From Oligosphaera ethanolica (lineage in GTDB: Bacteria; Verrucomicrobiota; Lentisphaeria; Oligosphaerales; Oligosphaeraceae): 64,000 nt of DNA. The DNA lies in NCBI RefSeq assembly GCF_030814695.1, contig NZ_JAUSVL010000001.1:2826227-2890226 (forward strand). Direction: 5' to 3'. Of this stretch, positions 1 to 8,951 are shown piece by piece. The position numbers and the translations under genes were made by a program. The notes under the pieces were generated by a model. The model did no database searches and was not told the DNA's origin. It worked only from the letters and a program-made list of their open reading frames with translations. The first letter of the stretch is position 1. Each line of letters begins with the position of its first letter.

Positions 1-175
1 CTTTTATCGCGGACGGATCGGACGGATCGGACGGATCGGACGGATCGGACGGATCGTCTTTATCGTCTTTATCGTCTTTATCGCGGACGGATCGGACGGA
101 TCGGACGGATCGGACGGATCGGACGGATCGAGTCGACGATCGGTCCGATCGGTCTGATCGGTCCGATGGTTTGGT
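1..175. repeat. GGATCGGACG decamer minisatellite
   Basis: Two blocks of about five tandem copies of a 10-bp unit (GGATCGGACG in any phase) lie at roughly 10-55 and 87-130. They are separated by three copies of TCTTTATCG, and each block is introduced by TTTATCGCGGAC. The 3' part (131-175) decays into CGGTCCGAT and CGGTCTGAT variants. The array abuts the 3' end of the leftward yjbQ-like gene and may continue beyond the window. The same decamers recur at 8430-8460, 8640-8670 and 8860-8950. No coding function is inferred. Confidence 0.9.
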
Positions 176-177
176 GT

Positions 178-579
178 TTATTCTTCGAGTTTTTGGCAGA
201 CGACTTTGACCTTGCGTGAGCGTGGTCCATCGAATTCGCAGAGGCAGACACCCTGCCATGGTCCGAGTTCGAGGTTGCCGTTTTTGATAGGGATGCTGAG
301 GGAAGAACCGACGAGGATGGTTTTGATGTGTGCGGCGCTGTTGCCGCCGGAGTGGAGGTAGTAGGGTTCTTTGGCTGGGATCATCTTGTCGAGTTTAGCG
401 ATGATGTCGTGTTTGACATCGGGGTCCATTTTTTCGGTGACGGTGATGGCGGCGGTGGTGTGGGTGCAGAAGAGGTGGCAGATGCCGTTGCTGAAGGACG
501 CCGGGATGGCGGCGTTGATGCGGTTGCTGATGTCGATGATTTCGTTTGCGTCGTTGGTATCGATTTTTAGTTCCGCCAT
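178..579 (-). CDS. YjbQ family protein (UPF0047, secondary thiamine-phosphate synthase-like)
   Basis: This 133-residue protein matches the small YjbQ/UPF0047 family in length and motifs. Visible are the HTTAAITVTE segment, the H-S-G-G-N-SAAH stretch and the C-terminal LGPWQGVCLCEFDGPR signature. Family members can show weak thiamine-phosphate synthase activity in vitro, but their physiological role is unsettled, so the function here is a family assignment. I chose the ATG at 579 because GAAAGGAG lies about 8 nt upstream; an in-frame ATG at 615 would add 12 residues with no ribosome-binding site. The gene is transcribed leftward and stands alone. Its 3' end runs directly into the decamer repeat array. 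Confidence 0.9.
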   Translation of the reverse strand: MAELKIDTNDANEIIDISNRINAAIPASFSNGICHLFCTHTTAAITVTEKMDPDVKHDIIAKLDKMIPAKEPYYLHSGGNSAAHIKTILVGSSLSIPIKNGNLELGPWQGVCLCEFDGPRSRKVKVVCQKLEE

Positions 580-741
580 GGTGCAACTCCTTTCATTTAC
601 AGGTGAAGGGGCCATGATGCCGCGGTTGGTCGGGCGTGGCGAAGTGCGGAAAGGCGATTGCTACGCCGCTTGCCGACCATGGTACAAGATAGTCGCTGAT
701 GGCGGGATGACAAATGGTGGGTGGTAGCGGCGCTGTGGTCA

Positions 742-2196
742 GAGGGCGAGGACGTCGCGGAGGTTGGTGTCGACGCCGCATTGGCGGAGGAAGTCGAGGT
801 GGAGAGCGAAGTCGCCGATTTCGTAGAGATTATGGGCGTCGCTGCCGAGGGTGAGTTTGACGCCGTTGGCGATGCAGAGGCGGAAGAAGTCGGCGGGCGG
901 CTCGTTGGTATGGAAGTTGATTTCGGCGGCGGTGTTGGTTTGTTTGAGCATGGCGACGAGGGGTTTGAAGCATCCTGGAGGGATAGGCAGTTTGCCGCGG
1001 CGGAAGACGCGGAAGGGATGGGCGAGGCTGGTGAAACCGCAGCGGAGGAAAGTGTTGTGGATGGCGAGGAATTCGTCGCGCCGCTGGTCTTCGCTGACGG
1101 CGAGTTTGCGGTGGATGGATGGCAGCTGGTGCATGGCGCCGATGCGGAAGGCGGCCTTGTTCCAGTCGGTTTGGCTGAGGAGGGGCTGGCCGTCGCTGCG
1201 GGCGTCGATTTCGAGGCCGGTCCAGGCGGTGGGGATATTGGCGGCGGCCATGGCGGCGAAGAAGTCGTCAAGGCGGCGGTCGGCGGTGGTTGCGGGCAGA
1301 TCGCGGTCTTGGGCGGCGTAGTAGTCTTTGCTGCTGTAGAGCAGGTGGCCGGAGTGTTCGGTGATGCGGAAGGAGGCGATACCGAAGGCGTCGGCGAAGG
1401 CGGCGATGCGTTCGGGGGCCATATTTTCGTTGCAGTAGGCGAAGCGGGTGTGCATGTGGGTATCGACGAGCTGGAGATCGGCGGGCATGCGCAGGCATTC
1501 GCTGTGGGTGCTGACGTTTTGGCCGTCGATATCGACGACAGTGATGGGGAAGGGCGTTTCGCAAAGGGCGGGCGCGACGAGATAGTTGACGTCGTTGTGG
1601 GCGAAGAGGGGGACGCCGTGGTGGTAATGGGCGCTAATGGCGAGGGTGACGCCCTTCGCGGCCATGCTTTGGCATAGATCGTCGGCATTGCTGTAGTGAT
1701 ATGGGCTGTTGCAGCTGCCGGGGGGGAACAGCGGCACATGCTGGAGGGCGACGATGGGGCCGGACCAGTCTTTGCGGGCGGCGGCGAGGAGATCGCAGCC
1801 GGCGGGGGCGCGCCAGGCGTTGTAGCCGGGGCGTTCTTCGTCGTGCTCGGCATTGATGACGAAGCGGACGCCGGCGATGTCAGTGATGGCGGCGGGTTTG
1901 GGGAAGACCTGGTAGAAGGCGTCGGCGCTGCCGTCGTGATTGCCGGGGATGGCGATGGTAGGGGCGTCGATGAGTTTGGTGTGGGTGAAGAGTGCGGCGA
2001 GGTCGGCGGGGCCGTTGTTGGCGTCGCCGTCGTTGATGAGATCGCCGAGGAGGATGACGGCGTCGGGTTTGATGAGGCGCTTGATGCGGAAAGCGGCGCG
2101 GCGCATGATGATGTCCGCGATGCCGCAGTGGCGTTTGCCGCAGGTGATGGCGTTGGTGGAGCTGAAATGGCTGTCGGCGATGATGGCGATGCGCAT
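742..2196 (-). CDS. Fused calcineurin-like metallophosphoesterase and PHP-domain phosphoesterase
   Basis: The 485-residue protein carries two metal-dependent phosphoesterase domains in one chain. Residues 1-235 are a calcineurin-like domain with D8-x-H10, GD52, GNH87D, H152 and H190-x-H192. Residues 243-485 are a PHP domain with H247-x-H249, E280-H281, H393 and D453-x-H455. All expected metal ligands of both folds are present, so both halves look active. The ATG at 2196 begins the canonical MRIAIIADSH strand; an upstream in-frame start at 2241 would overlap the preceding gene. It begins 13 nt after the stop of the solute-binding-protein gene and is the last gene of the leftward cluster. The substrate is unknown; a phosphorylated sugar, nucleotide or teichoic/phospho-polymer product are all possible. 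Exact 3' end may be 739. Confidence 0.85.
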
Positions 2197-2209
2197 AGTG
2201 GGTGGCCGT

Positions 2210-3967
2210 TTATTTGGCAATAGCCTTATTGAACCAGACATCGGCTGGTGGCTTGGGTAGTGGGCGGTTGTTGTTCATGGCGTCCTTGAGCTCGGCGTCG
2301 GCGTCTTCGTCGTACCACCAGTAGGCAGTGCTTTCGTCGCTGTATTTGCCGAGGACGGTGGGTGGGGTGCCGAATTTGTTCCAGTAGAGGAGGCGGGTGT
2401 AATTGATATTCCAGAGTAGTGCGTAGGGGTGTTGGTTGAAGACGATAGCGTCGAGCTGGCGGCAGAGCTCGTGGCGTTCTTGGACATTGAAGATGTTTTT
2501 TTGTTTGTCGATGATGGCGTCGACGTCGTTGTTTTTGAAGCCGGTGATATTGCTGCCAGCGGGTCGGTCGGCTTCTTTGCTGGCCCACATGCCTTCGGGG
2601 TTTTTGAAGAGACCGGCGCCCCAGGCGGCCCAGGTCATATCGAAGCTGAAGGCGTCCATGTCCTTGGCCCAGGCGGACCAGTCTTTATTTTGGACGGTCA
2701 TTTTGATGCCGACGTCCTTAAGGGCGGCGTCGAAGACGGCGAGGAATTTATTGGAGACTTCGTCGCGGTTGAGGAACGTGAACTGGAGTGGCTGGGCGTT
2801 TTTTTCGAGGATGCCGGTGGCGGGGTTGGCGGCCCAGCCGGCTTCGGCGAGGAGTGCGCGGGCGGCCTGTTTGTCGTAGGGGACGAGTTGGTTGGGGCAG
2901 GGGTGTTGGTCGTCGTAGAGGTCTTCCCAGTATGAGCGGTGGAGGAAGTACTGGTTGTACATCATGGTCTGGTTCATGGTTTCGCGATCGAGGAGCAGGG
3001 CCATGGCCTTGCGGACGCGGACGTCATCAAAGGGCGGCCGGCGCATATTCATGGCGAAGCCCTGGAAGCCGACGGGGCGGGAATTGTGGATGGCCTGTTT
3101 GACGATCCAGTTGTTGCGGATGGCGCTGATCTTGGTTTCGATCTGGTGCCACTGGCTGGCGGTGTAGACGGCGAAGACGTCGATCTCGCCCTTGACGAAG
3201 GCCTCGAAGGCGTTGTTGCGGTCTTCGAAGAAACGGTATTTGATTTCCTGGAAGTTGTGGATGCCCTGGTGCGCGGGCCATTGTCGGCGCCACCAGTCGT
3301 GGCGGCGTTCGAGGACGAGGTGGAAGCCCTCGCGGATTTCTTTGACGCGGTAGGGGCCGGAGACCACGGGGAAGTCGAAATTGAGCTGATTGAAGTCCTT
3401 GCCGGCGAAGACGTGCTTGGGCAGGATGCTGAAGCCGCCGGCGGCACCGAGGTTCTGCCAGTGGACCTCCTTGGCGCGGAAGCGGACGGCGGTGCCGTTG
3501 TCGACGATTTCGGGCGCGTGGAGTCTTTCCAGGCTGAGCTTATGTGGTCCGGTGAGGTTTTTGGGATCAAGGACGGTTTGGTAGGTCCAGACGACGTCTT
3601 CGGCGGTGATTGGCTTGCCGTCGCTCCAGCGGGCATTTTCATCGATCCAGAACGTGAAAGTGAGCTTGTCGTCGGAGATGGACCATTTTTTGGCGATAGC
3701 GCGGTCGTATTCGAGGGTATCGGCGTCCATGCCGACGAGTGACTCGAAGAGCGCGTCGAAGACTTTGGCGCTCATCATGTTGTTGTCGAGGTAGTAGTTA
3801 AGGCTTTTGGGTGATGGTCCGAGGTACTCGGTGATGCTGCCGCCGGGTACGGCGTAGGGGCTAGCGACGGGGTCTGGTCGCTGCGTGCTGCTGTTGACGG
3901 GGAAGAACTGGTCAGCGCAGAGGGCGGCGGTCAGGGCGGCGAAGAACGCCAGGGTGAAATGTCGCAT
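2210..3967 (-). CDS. ABC transporter substrate-binding protein, family 5 (peptide/oligopeptide type)
   Basis: The 585-residue protein begins with a signal peptide (hydrophobic stretch, residues 4-17). A family-5 extracellular solute-binding fold follows, with segments such as WSDGKPITAEDVVWTY, ILPKHVF and VSGPYRVKE that are diagnostic of OppA/YejA-like proteins. The length is normal for the family. It should bind peptides or another small solute in the periplasm for an ABC importer, but no permease or ATPase gene lies beside it. It sits between SppA (68 nt upstream) and the metallophosphoesterase-PHP fusion, so it may handle peptide fragments or cell-wall products. The ATG at 3967 is preceded by GAGG about 9 nt upstream. 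Confidence 0.9.
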   Translation of the reverse strand: MRHFTLAFFAALTAALCADQFFPVNSSTQRPDPVASPYAVPGGSITEYLGPSPKSLNYYLDNNMMSAKVFDALFESLVGMDADTLEYDRAIAKKWSISDDKLTFTFWIDENARWSDGKPITAEDVVWTYQTVLDPKNLTGPHKLSLERLHAPEIVDNGTAVRFRAKEVHWQNLGAAGGFSILPKHVFAGKDFNQLNFDFPVVSGPYRVKEIREGFHLVLERRHDWWRRQWPAHQGIHNFQEIKYRFFEDRNNAFEAFVKGEIDVFAVYTASQWHQIETKISAIRNNWIVKQAIHNSRPVGFQGFAMNMRRPPFDDVRVRKAMALLLDRETMNQTMMYNQYFLHRSYWEDLYDDQHPCPNQLVPYDKQAARALLAEAGWAANPATGILEKNAQPLQFTFLNRDEVSNKFLAVFDAALKDVGIKMTVQNKDWSAWAKDMDAFSFDMTWAAWGAGLFKNPEGMWASKEADRPAGSNITGFKNNDVDAIIDKQKNIFNVQERHELCRQLDAIVFNQHPYALLWNINYTRLLYWNKFGTPPTVLGKYSDESTAYWWYDEDADAELKDAMNNNRPLPKPPADVWFNKAIAK

Positions 3968-4035
3968 AGAAGGACCTCTGGGAGTCGGTTGCTGTTACTC
4001 GGGGCGGGATGGCGGCGTGGTCGTTGGCGGCTGGT

Positions 4036-5214
4036 TCAGAGGAATTCCGGGGCGAGGAAGTACGGCTTGCCCGGTTCGATGGTGACGCCGCGGACGGGGG
4101 CGATTTGGCGTAGGTCGAAGGCGCCGGGCAGCTTCATGGACAGCAGGACATCGAGGAAAGACGCCCGCTGCGAGTAGGAGACGATGGCCGGGGCGGTGGC
4201 GTTGCTGAGTTCGGTGGCTTTGGCGATGGCGTCGTCGAAGTAGCCGAGTTGGTCGATAAGGCCTTCCTGGAGGGCGCTGTCGCCAGTGAGGACGCGCCCG
4301 TCGGCGAAGGTGGCGGCTTTGACGGCATCGACGTTGACAAAGGCCTTGCTGCGGCCGTCGGCGACGACCTGGGCGAATTCGGTGAAAGTCTTGAGGATCA
4401 GTTCTTGGACGTATGTTTTTTCGAGTTCGGTGCGTGGTCTGCCGCCGTTGAGCATGTCTTTCATGGCTCCGGAGCGGTAGACTTCGGACTGGACGCCGAT
4501 TTTGTCTAGCAGGGCGGTGTAGTTGAGGGTGGACATGATGACGCCGATACTGCCGGTGAAAGTATGGCGGTTGGCGATGATCCAGTCGCTGCCGGAGGCG
4601 ATAAAGTAGCCGCCGCTGGCACCGATGGCGTGCATGCAGGTGACGACGGGCTTGCCGGCGTCGCGGCATTGGCGGACCTCGTTGAGGATTTCGTCGCTGG
4701 CGGTGACTTCGCCGCCGGGGGTATTCATGTCGATGATGATGGCGACGACGCTGTCGTCCTCGCGGGCGTAGCGCAGTTCATTGCAGATGCGGCGGGCGCT
4801 GGCGGCTTGATAGATGTCCGACGAAGTGATGACGCCGTTGACGCTGATGACGGCGATGGTGTCCAGGCCGAAGCCTGGTCGGATGACTTCGGTGACAATC
4901 TTTGGGGCGGGTTTGGTGATAGTGTTGCCCGAGGTGAAATCGAATTTGTCCATGGCGCTGGTGATGGCGCCGATGACGGCCATGGTGGCGAAGAAGGCGA
5001 TGGCGCAAAAGATGATTGCCAACAGGCAGCCGATTTTGCCGGCGCGGCTTTTGCGTGGTGGCGGCTGTTGATGGAGCAGCGGGCAGCAGGGCGGCTGTGC
5101 GGACGGTGGTGGCGGCGGCGGTGTGGGCATGGGCGGCGGCGGTGTGGGCATGGGCGGTTGGTAATTGGCTGCTGCTGGGCTGGTGGTGGCGTTTTGATCG
5201 GTGTTGTCGTTCAT
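4036..5214 (-). CDS. sppA: Signal peptide peptidase SppA-type serine protease (S49)
   Basis: The protein has a proline-rich cytoplasmic N-terminus (about residues 18-55 from the first possible start, with PPPPMPTPPPPPP), one transmembrane helix (LLAIIFCAIAFFATMAVIGAI) and an S49 protease domain. Numbering from the GTG at 5223, the nucleophile is S203 in GASGGYF and the probable general base is K255 in SGAMKDM. Their spacing of 52 equals that of the Ser-Lys dyad in Bacillus subtilis SppA (S147/K199). It is the short, single-domain form. I prefer the ATG at 5214, because the GTG at 5223 is too close to GGAG; the gene overlaps or abuts the stop of the upstream secreted-protein gene. It likely degrades released signal peptides in the membrane. 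Confidence 0.92.
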   Translation of the reverse strand: MNDNTDQNATTSPAAANYQPPMPTPPPPMPTPPPPPPSAQPPCCPLLHQQPPPRKSRAGKIGCLLAIIFCAIAFFATMAVIGAITSAMDKFDFTSGNTITKPAPKIVTEVIRPGFGLDTIAVISVNGVITSSDIYQAASARRICNELRYAREDDSVVAIIIDMNTPGGEVTASDEILNEVRQCRDAGKPVVTCMHAIGASGGYFIASGSDWIIANRHTFTGSIGVIMSTLNYTALLDKIGVQSEVYRSGAMKDMLNGGRPRTELEKTYVQELILKTFTEFAQVVADGRSKAFVNVDAVKAATFADGRVLTGDSALQEGLIDQLGYFDDAIAKATELSNATAPAIVSYSQRASFLDVLLSMKLPGAFDLRQIAPVRGVTIEPGKPYFLAPEFL

Positions 5215-5219
5215 GATCG

Positions 5220-6161
5220 TCACTTCTCCAGCTGAGAATTGTTTGGGATGATATTTGCGGGGCCGGGGGTACGGCGGGAGCTTCTTTCCCGGGTGCCGTA
5301 GTCGTCTCTGAGTTCGTAATCGACGCCTTCGCGGGCGAGTCGTCCGTAGAGGACTTTGAGGTAGCCGGTATCTCTGGAGAGGGTTGGGATGCCGGTTTCA
5401 GAGACGTAGTACTGTTGTTGGCGGAGTTTCACTTCGCCGGCGACCATGCTGTAGATGGCGTATGAGTAGAGTCTTGGGCGTACTTGGACGAGGACATGGA
5501 TGGCGCTGCTGCTGTCGGCGTCCATCTGTGGTTTTGAGCCGGAGATATAGGGGCCGATGCGGAAAGTGCCGTAGACATTGTCGTCATCTTCGACGCGTAG
5601 GCAGTAGATGGTGCCGATGCCGTCATTGAAGAGCATGAGTGAGACTTGCAGGCTGGCGATCAGGGCGGTGTCATTATCGGCAGGCAAGCCGATGTTTTTT
5701 TCCAGGATGCGGGTTCCTTCGCGGACTTCGAAAGTCGTGGAGTTTGACTGGTGGATATTTGGGAGGCGGGCGTGTTCGACGTTGGCGGAGACGGTATAGA
5801 CGTCCTCGCGTTGCAGGTCATAGAGCGCGTTGAGGGTGAGGGTGAGTTCGCGGCGTTCGCCGGGGCGGAGGATGATGCCGCGGAGGGGATTGGCGTTGGG
5901 ATCCAGGAGCGAGACGATGTTTCGGGACTGGGTGTCGATGGTGAAGGTGAGTTTGCCGGAATCCTGGAGGTCTTCGCCGCCGAAGATGAGGGTATTGCCG
6001 CTGTAGTTGTGGATCAGCAGGGTGAGGTCGATTTTTTCATAACGCAGGTAGCGTTTGAATTTGGCGTCCAGGCGCAGCCCGATTTGGGCGGCGGCGTTAT
6101 GGGCGAGGACGAGGAGGAGTAGTGCGGGGAGCAGCCAGAGGGATCGGGTTGATGAATGCAT
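5220..6161 (-). CDS. Secreted protein of unknown function
   Basis: This 313-residue protein starts with a clear Sec signal peptide (LWLLPALLLLVLAHNAAA, cleavage before Q). The rest is beta-rich and has no motif I recognise. It contains Ig-like or DUF-type features such as IDLTLLIHNYSGNTL and LRPGERRELTLTLNALYDL, which resemble domains that describe relative rank or strength in proteins exposed outside the cytoplasm, but I cannot name the family. AGGA sits about 9 nt before the ATG at 6161. The ATG is 10 nt after the stop of the glycosyltransferase gene, and the 3' end abuts sppA, so it belongs to the same transcript. Confident as a gene, unknown in function. Confidence 0.8.
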   Translation of the reverse strand: MHSSTRSLWLLPALLLLVLAHNAAAQIGLRLDAKFKRYLRYEKIDLTLLIHNYSGNTLIFGGEDLQDSGKLTFTIDTQSRNIVSLLDPNANPLRGIILRPGERRELTLTLNALYDLQREDVYTVSANVEHARLPNIHQSNSTTFEVREGTRILEKNIGLPADNDTALIASLQVSLMLFNDGIGTIYCLRVEDDDNVYGTFRIGPYISGSKPQMDADSSSAIHVLVQVRPRLYSYAIYSMVAGEVKLRQQQYYVSETGIPTLSRDTGYLKVLYGRLAREGVDYELRDDYGTRERSSRRTPGPANIIPNNSQLEK

Positions 6162-6171
6162 GATGATGGTC

Positions 6172-7203
6172 CTATGTATGGCGCTGCAGTTTGGTGATGA
6201 TGGTATCAGCGACGGCTGCGGGGTCCCAGCCTTTGCAGCACTCGCCGGGGCTGGTGGGGCAGACGCGCTGGAAACAGGGGCTGTTGGGGCATTGGCTGTG
6301 AATGATCTGGTGCAGGCCTTCTTCGCCGTAGGGGCCGGTGAGGGTCGGATCGGTGGCGCCGAAGAGGGCGACGCAGGGCAAGCCCAGCGCGGCGGCGATG
6401 TGCATGGGGCCGCTGTCATTGGTGAGCAGTGCCTGCGACTGTTCCAGGAGTGCAGCGAGAGTTAAGACAGCGGTGCTGCCGGCGAGGTTCGTTGGCTGGC
6501 AGATTATAGTCATGGCGCGGAGTTTTTCACCATCGGCTTGTTCGTTGGGGGCGCCGAGGAGCCAGCAACGCAGGCCGGGTTGACGCCGCGCGCATTCGTC
6601 AAGGACGGCGGCGAAGAAGGCCAGCGGCCAGTTTTTGCTTGGCCAGCGCGAGGAGAAGCCGACGGCGAGGATGGGGCCCGTGCCATGGAGTTTGGTCAGC
6701 AGGGCTGACGCTTCGGCGCGTTGCGCGCTGGGGATGGCCAGTGGCGGCCGTCGTTCGGGGGCGTCGCTGGGGAGGACCTGCCGTACGAGCGAGAGATTTT
6801 TGGCGACGGCGTGGCGGATGTCGGCGGGCACGCTGTATTTTTCCGTGTAAAAGAGCCAGGCGCCTTCGCGGGCGTGTTTGAAGCCGGCGCGGCGTGGGGC
6901 CTTGCTGAGTCGGCTGATGATGCCGCTGCGGAGGAGTCCTTGGAAGTCAATGGCGAGGTCGTAGGGTTCGGCCTGGAGGTCTTTGACGAAATTGCGCAGA
7001 GCCCTTGCGGAAGCGAGTTGGTGGCGGGGGAATTTGACGACGCGGTCGATGCCGGGGCAGAGTGCGGTGATGGCGGCGAGCTTGTCGTTGACGACCCAGG
7101 TGATCCTGGGTGCTTCGGGCAGCGAGCGCCGGATGAGGTCGACGGCGGGGAAGGTGTGAATGACATCGCCGAGGCTGCTAGGTTTTACGACCAGGATGCG
7201 CAA
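6172..7203 (-). CDS. Glycosyltransferase family 9 (heptosyltransferase-like)
   Basis: The 343-residue protein opens with MRILVVKPSSLGDVIHTFP, the classic GT9 N-terminus, and contains LLTNDSGPMHIAAALGLP and VALFGATDPTLTGP, the nucleotide-sugar-binding part of ADP-heptose transferases. The C-terminus has a cysteine cluster (CPNSPCFQRVC...CC) often seen in this family. It should act at the inner face of the inner membrane on lipopolysaccharide core or a related glycan; donor and acceptor cannot be told from sequence. The start codon is TTG at 7203, supported by GGAG 8 nt upstream and by the conserved N-terminus. It lies 29 nt after the metallophosphoesterase gene and 10 nt before the secreted-protein gene. 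Confidence 0.9.
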   Translation of the reverse strand: MRILVVKPSSLGDVIHTFPAVDLIRRSLPEAPRITWVVNDKLAAITALCPGIDRVVKFPRHQLASARALRNFVKDLQAEPYDLAIDFQGLLRSGIISRLSKAPRRAGFKHAREGAWLFYTEKYSVPADIRHAVAKNLSLVRQVLPSDAPERRPPLAIPSAQRAEASALLTKLHGTGPILAVGFSSRWPSKNWPLAFFAAVLDECARRQPGLRCWLLGAPNEQADGEKLRAMTIICQPTNLAGSTAVLTLAALLEQSQALLTNDSGPMHIAAALGLPCVALFGATDPTLTGPYGEEGLHQIIHSQCPNSPCFQRVCPTSPGECCKGWDPAAVADTIITKLQRHT

Positions 7204-7232
7204 TGCCGGTTCTCCGTGGTGGCGCGGTCGCG

Positions 7233-7979
7233 TCAGCAGCCGTAGCCGAGGCGTTCAGCGAGGCGCGAGGGCAGACCGGCGTCGAGTATTTTTTGCTGGC
7301 AGGTTTCGATATCGTAGGGGACGCGGTGCAGGGCGACAGTGTTGTCTTTGGTGTCGTAGGTGGCGAAGGACGCCCGGATATCGCCATCGCGGGGTTGGCC
7401 GACGCTGCCGACGTTGACGAGGTACTTGTGGTTTGGCATGATCCGCACCTCTTCGAAGCTGCTGGCGGTCACTTCCTGCTGGCTTTTGACATAGAGCATG
7501 GGCGTGTGGGTGTGGCCACAGAAGCAGAGGGGCATGCTTTGGTACTGGAGGCAGGTTTCGGCGCTGTAGCGGTCGAAGATGTAGCCCCACATGCGGGGGT
7601 TGTCGAGCGTGCCATGGACGAGCTGGAAACGGACGCCGCCAGGTTTGATGATGTCCTTGGTGTAGGGCAGGTCTTCAAGCCAGAGGCGCTCTTCTTCGCT
7701 GATTTGGGAGCGGGTCCATTTGACGGCCTGGGCGGCCTGGGGGTTGAAGCCGTAGAGTTCGAGCTGGAGATTGGCGACGTAGTCGTCGTGATTGCCTTTG
7801 ATGACGGCTTCGGGTTTGAGGCCGCGGAGGATTTCCATGCACTCGTGGGGGTTCGAATTGTAGCCGACGACATCGCCGATGCAGACATAGCTATCGACCT
7901 TGAGTTCAGCTGCTCTGGCAAGGACGGCGGTCAGTGCCTCCAAGTTGCTATGGATATCGCCCAGAATTGCATATTTCAT
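7233..7979 (-). CDS. Metallophosphoesterase (calcineurin-like, YfcE/serine-threonine phosphatase-like)
   Basis: This 248-residue protein is a single calcineurin-like domain. It starts MKYAILGDIHSNLEAL and shows GDVVGYNSNPHECM, GNHDDYV, LVHGTL and CGHTHTP, i.e. the five metal-binding motifs of the family. The GDVVGYG/N-type motif is typical of a bacterial subgroup annotated as phosphodiesterases or protein phosphatases. It is the first gene of the leftward cluster that continues with GT9, a secreted protein, SppA, a solute-binding protein and the phosphoesterase-PHP fusion. Substrate unknown. The upstream gap of almost 1 kb is filled by repeats, so its promoter should lie between about 7980 and 8200. 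Confidence 0.9.
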   Translation of the reverse strand: MKYAILGDIHSNLEALTAVLARAAELKVDSYVCIGDVVGYNSNPHECMEILRGLKPEAVIKGNHDDYVANLQLELYGFNPQAAQAVKWTRSQISEEERLWLEDLPYTKDIIKPGGVRFQLVHGTLDNPRMWGYIFDRYSAETCLQYQSMPLCFCGHTHTPMLYVKSQQEVTASSFEEVRIMPNHKYLVNVGSVGQPRDGDIRASFATYDTKDNTVALHRVPYDIETCQQKILDAGLPSRLAERLGYGC

Positions 7980-8240
7980 GATGACTGGCTACCTGTATGC
8001 ATGGGGCGCACCCCGGTGGCTGATAGCACGGGAAGGCCGTTGGCTACTCATTCTCTGACTGAAATCCCCCCGCAGCCGGCGGCACAGGGCAAGCTATGTC
8101 GGGCGGGCGTGGTCGGTATTCGGGTTAAGCCGGAAGCCCTTGCCGGCGACCGGATGCAAACACTAACTTTATTCCATCTTGGCAGACTATGCAACCGGCG
8201 GACGCGGTGAAATCGGAGAGAGCGGGCGGATCGGACGGAT
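7980..8240. other. Intergenic leader region before the metallophosphoesterase
   Basis: This 260-bp stretch separates the metallophosphoesterase start from the first full 220-bp repeat. It holds no convincing gene. The leftward promoter of the six-gene cluster should lie here, but I cannot fix -35 and -10 boxes with confidence. The last 30 bp already contain decamer repeat sequence. Confidence 0.4.
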
Positions 8241-8880
8241 GTTACCGCTGGGCGCTAATGGTCGTTCGCACGCTTTGTGGGGGGTGGCGCCCTCCGGGCG
8301 CTGACCTTTTTTGTTTCTTCTGCCCTGGGTTGCGGCGCCCTACGGGCGCCTCACCCAGGGTTATGCATGGTGCGGCCCTGCGGGCCGAATTTGGCTGATC
8401 GGTCTGATCGGTCTGATCTTCTGTCTTTTATCGCGGACGGATCGGACGGATCGGACGGATGTTACCGCTGGGCGCTATTGGTCGCTCGCACGCTTTGTGG
8501 GGGGTGGCGCCCTCCGGGCGCTGACCTTTTTTGTTTCTTCTGCCCTGGGTTGCGGCGCCCTCCGGGCGCCTCACCCAGGGTTATGCATGGTGCGGCCCTG
8601 CGGGCCGAATTTGGCTGATCGGTCTGATCTTCTGTCTTTTATCGCGGACGGATCGGACGGATCGGACGGATGTTACCGCTGGGCGCTATTGGTCGCTCGC
8701 ACGCTTTGTGGGGGGTGGCGCCCTCCGGGCGCTGACCTTTTTTGTTTCTTCTGCCCTGGGTTGCGGCGCCCTACGGGCGCCTCACCCAGGGTTATGCATG
8801 GTGCGGCCCTGCGGGCCGAATTTGGCTGATCGGTCTGGTCTTCTGTCTTTTATCGCGGACGGATCGGACGGATCGGACGG
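8241..8880. repeat. Three tandem ~211-220 bp repeats with CCCTGGG hairpins
   Basis: GTTACCGCTGGGCGCTA starts at 8241, 8461 and 8672, giving units of 220, 211 and about 209 bp. The 9-bp length difference is one extra GGTCTGATC. Each unit contains a GGCGCCCTCCGGGCGC hairpin and a long hairpin CCCTGGGT...ACCCAGGG enclosing GGCGCC. It then has GGCCCTGCGGGCC and an end of GGATCGGACG decamers. Units differ by few substitutions (CCCTACGGG in units 1 and 3, CCCTCCGGG in unit 2). Open frames crossing the array are repeat artefacts. A degenerate single copy lies at 26025-26140. Confidence 0.9.
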
Positions 8881-8951
8881 ATCGGACCGATCGACGATTT
8901 GATCAGTCGGATCAGTCTGATCGGTCTGATCGGTCTGATCGGTCTGATCGG

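Noticed and set aside
8189..8902. Three overlapping plus-strand frames of 69-172 codons across the 8-kb repeats
   Set aside because: They are the 211-220 bp unit translated repeatedly, with no start site and no homology.
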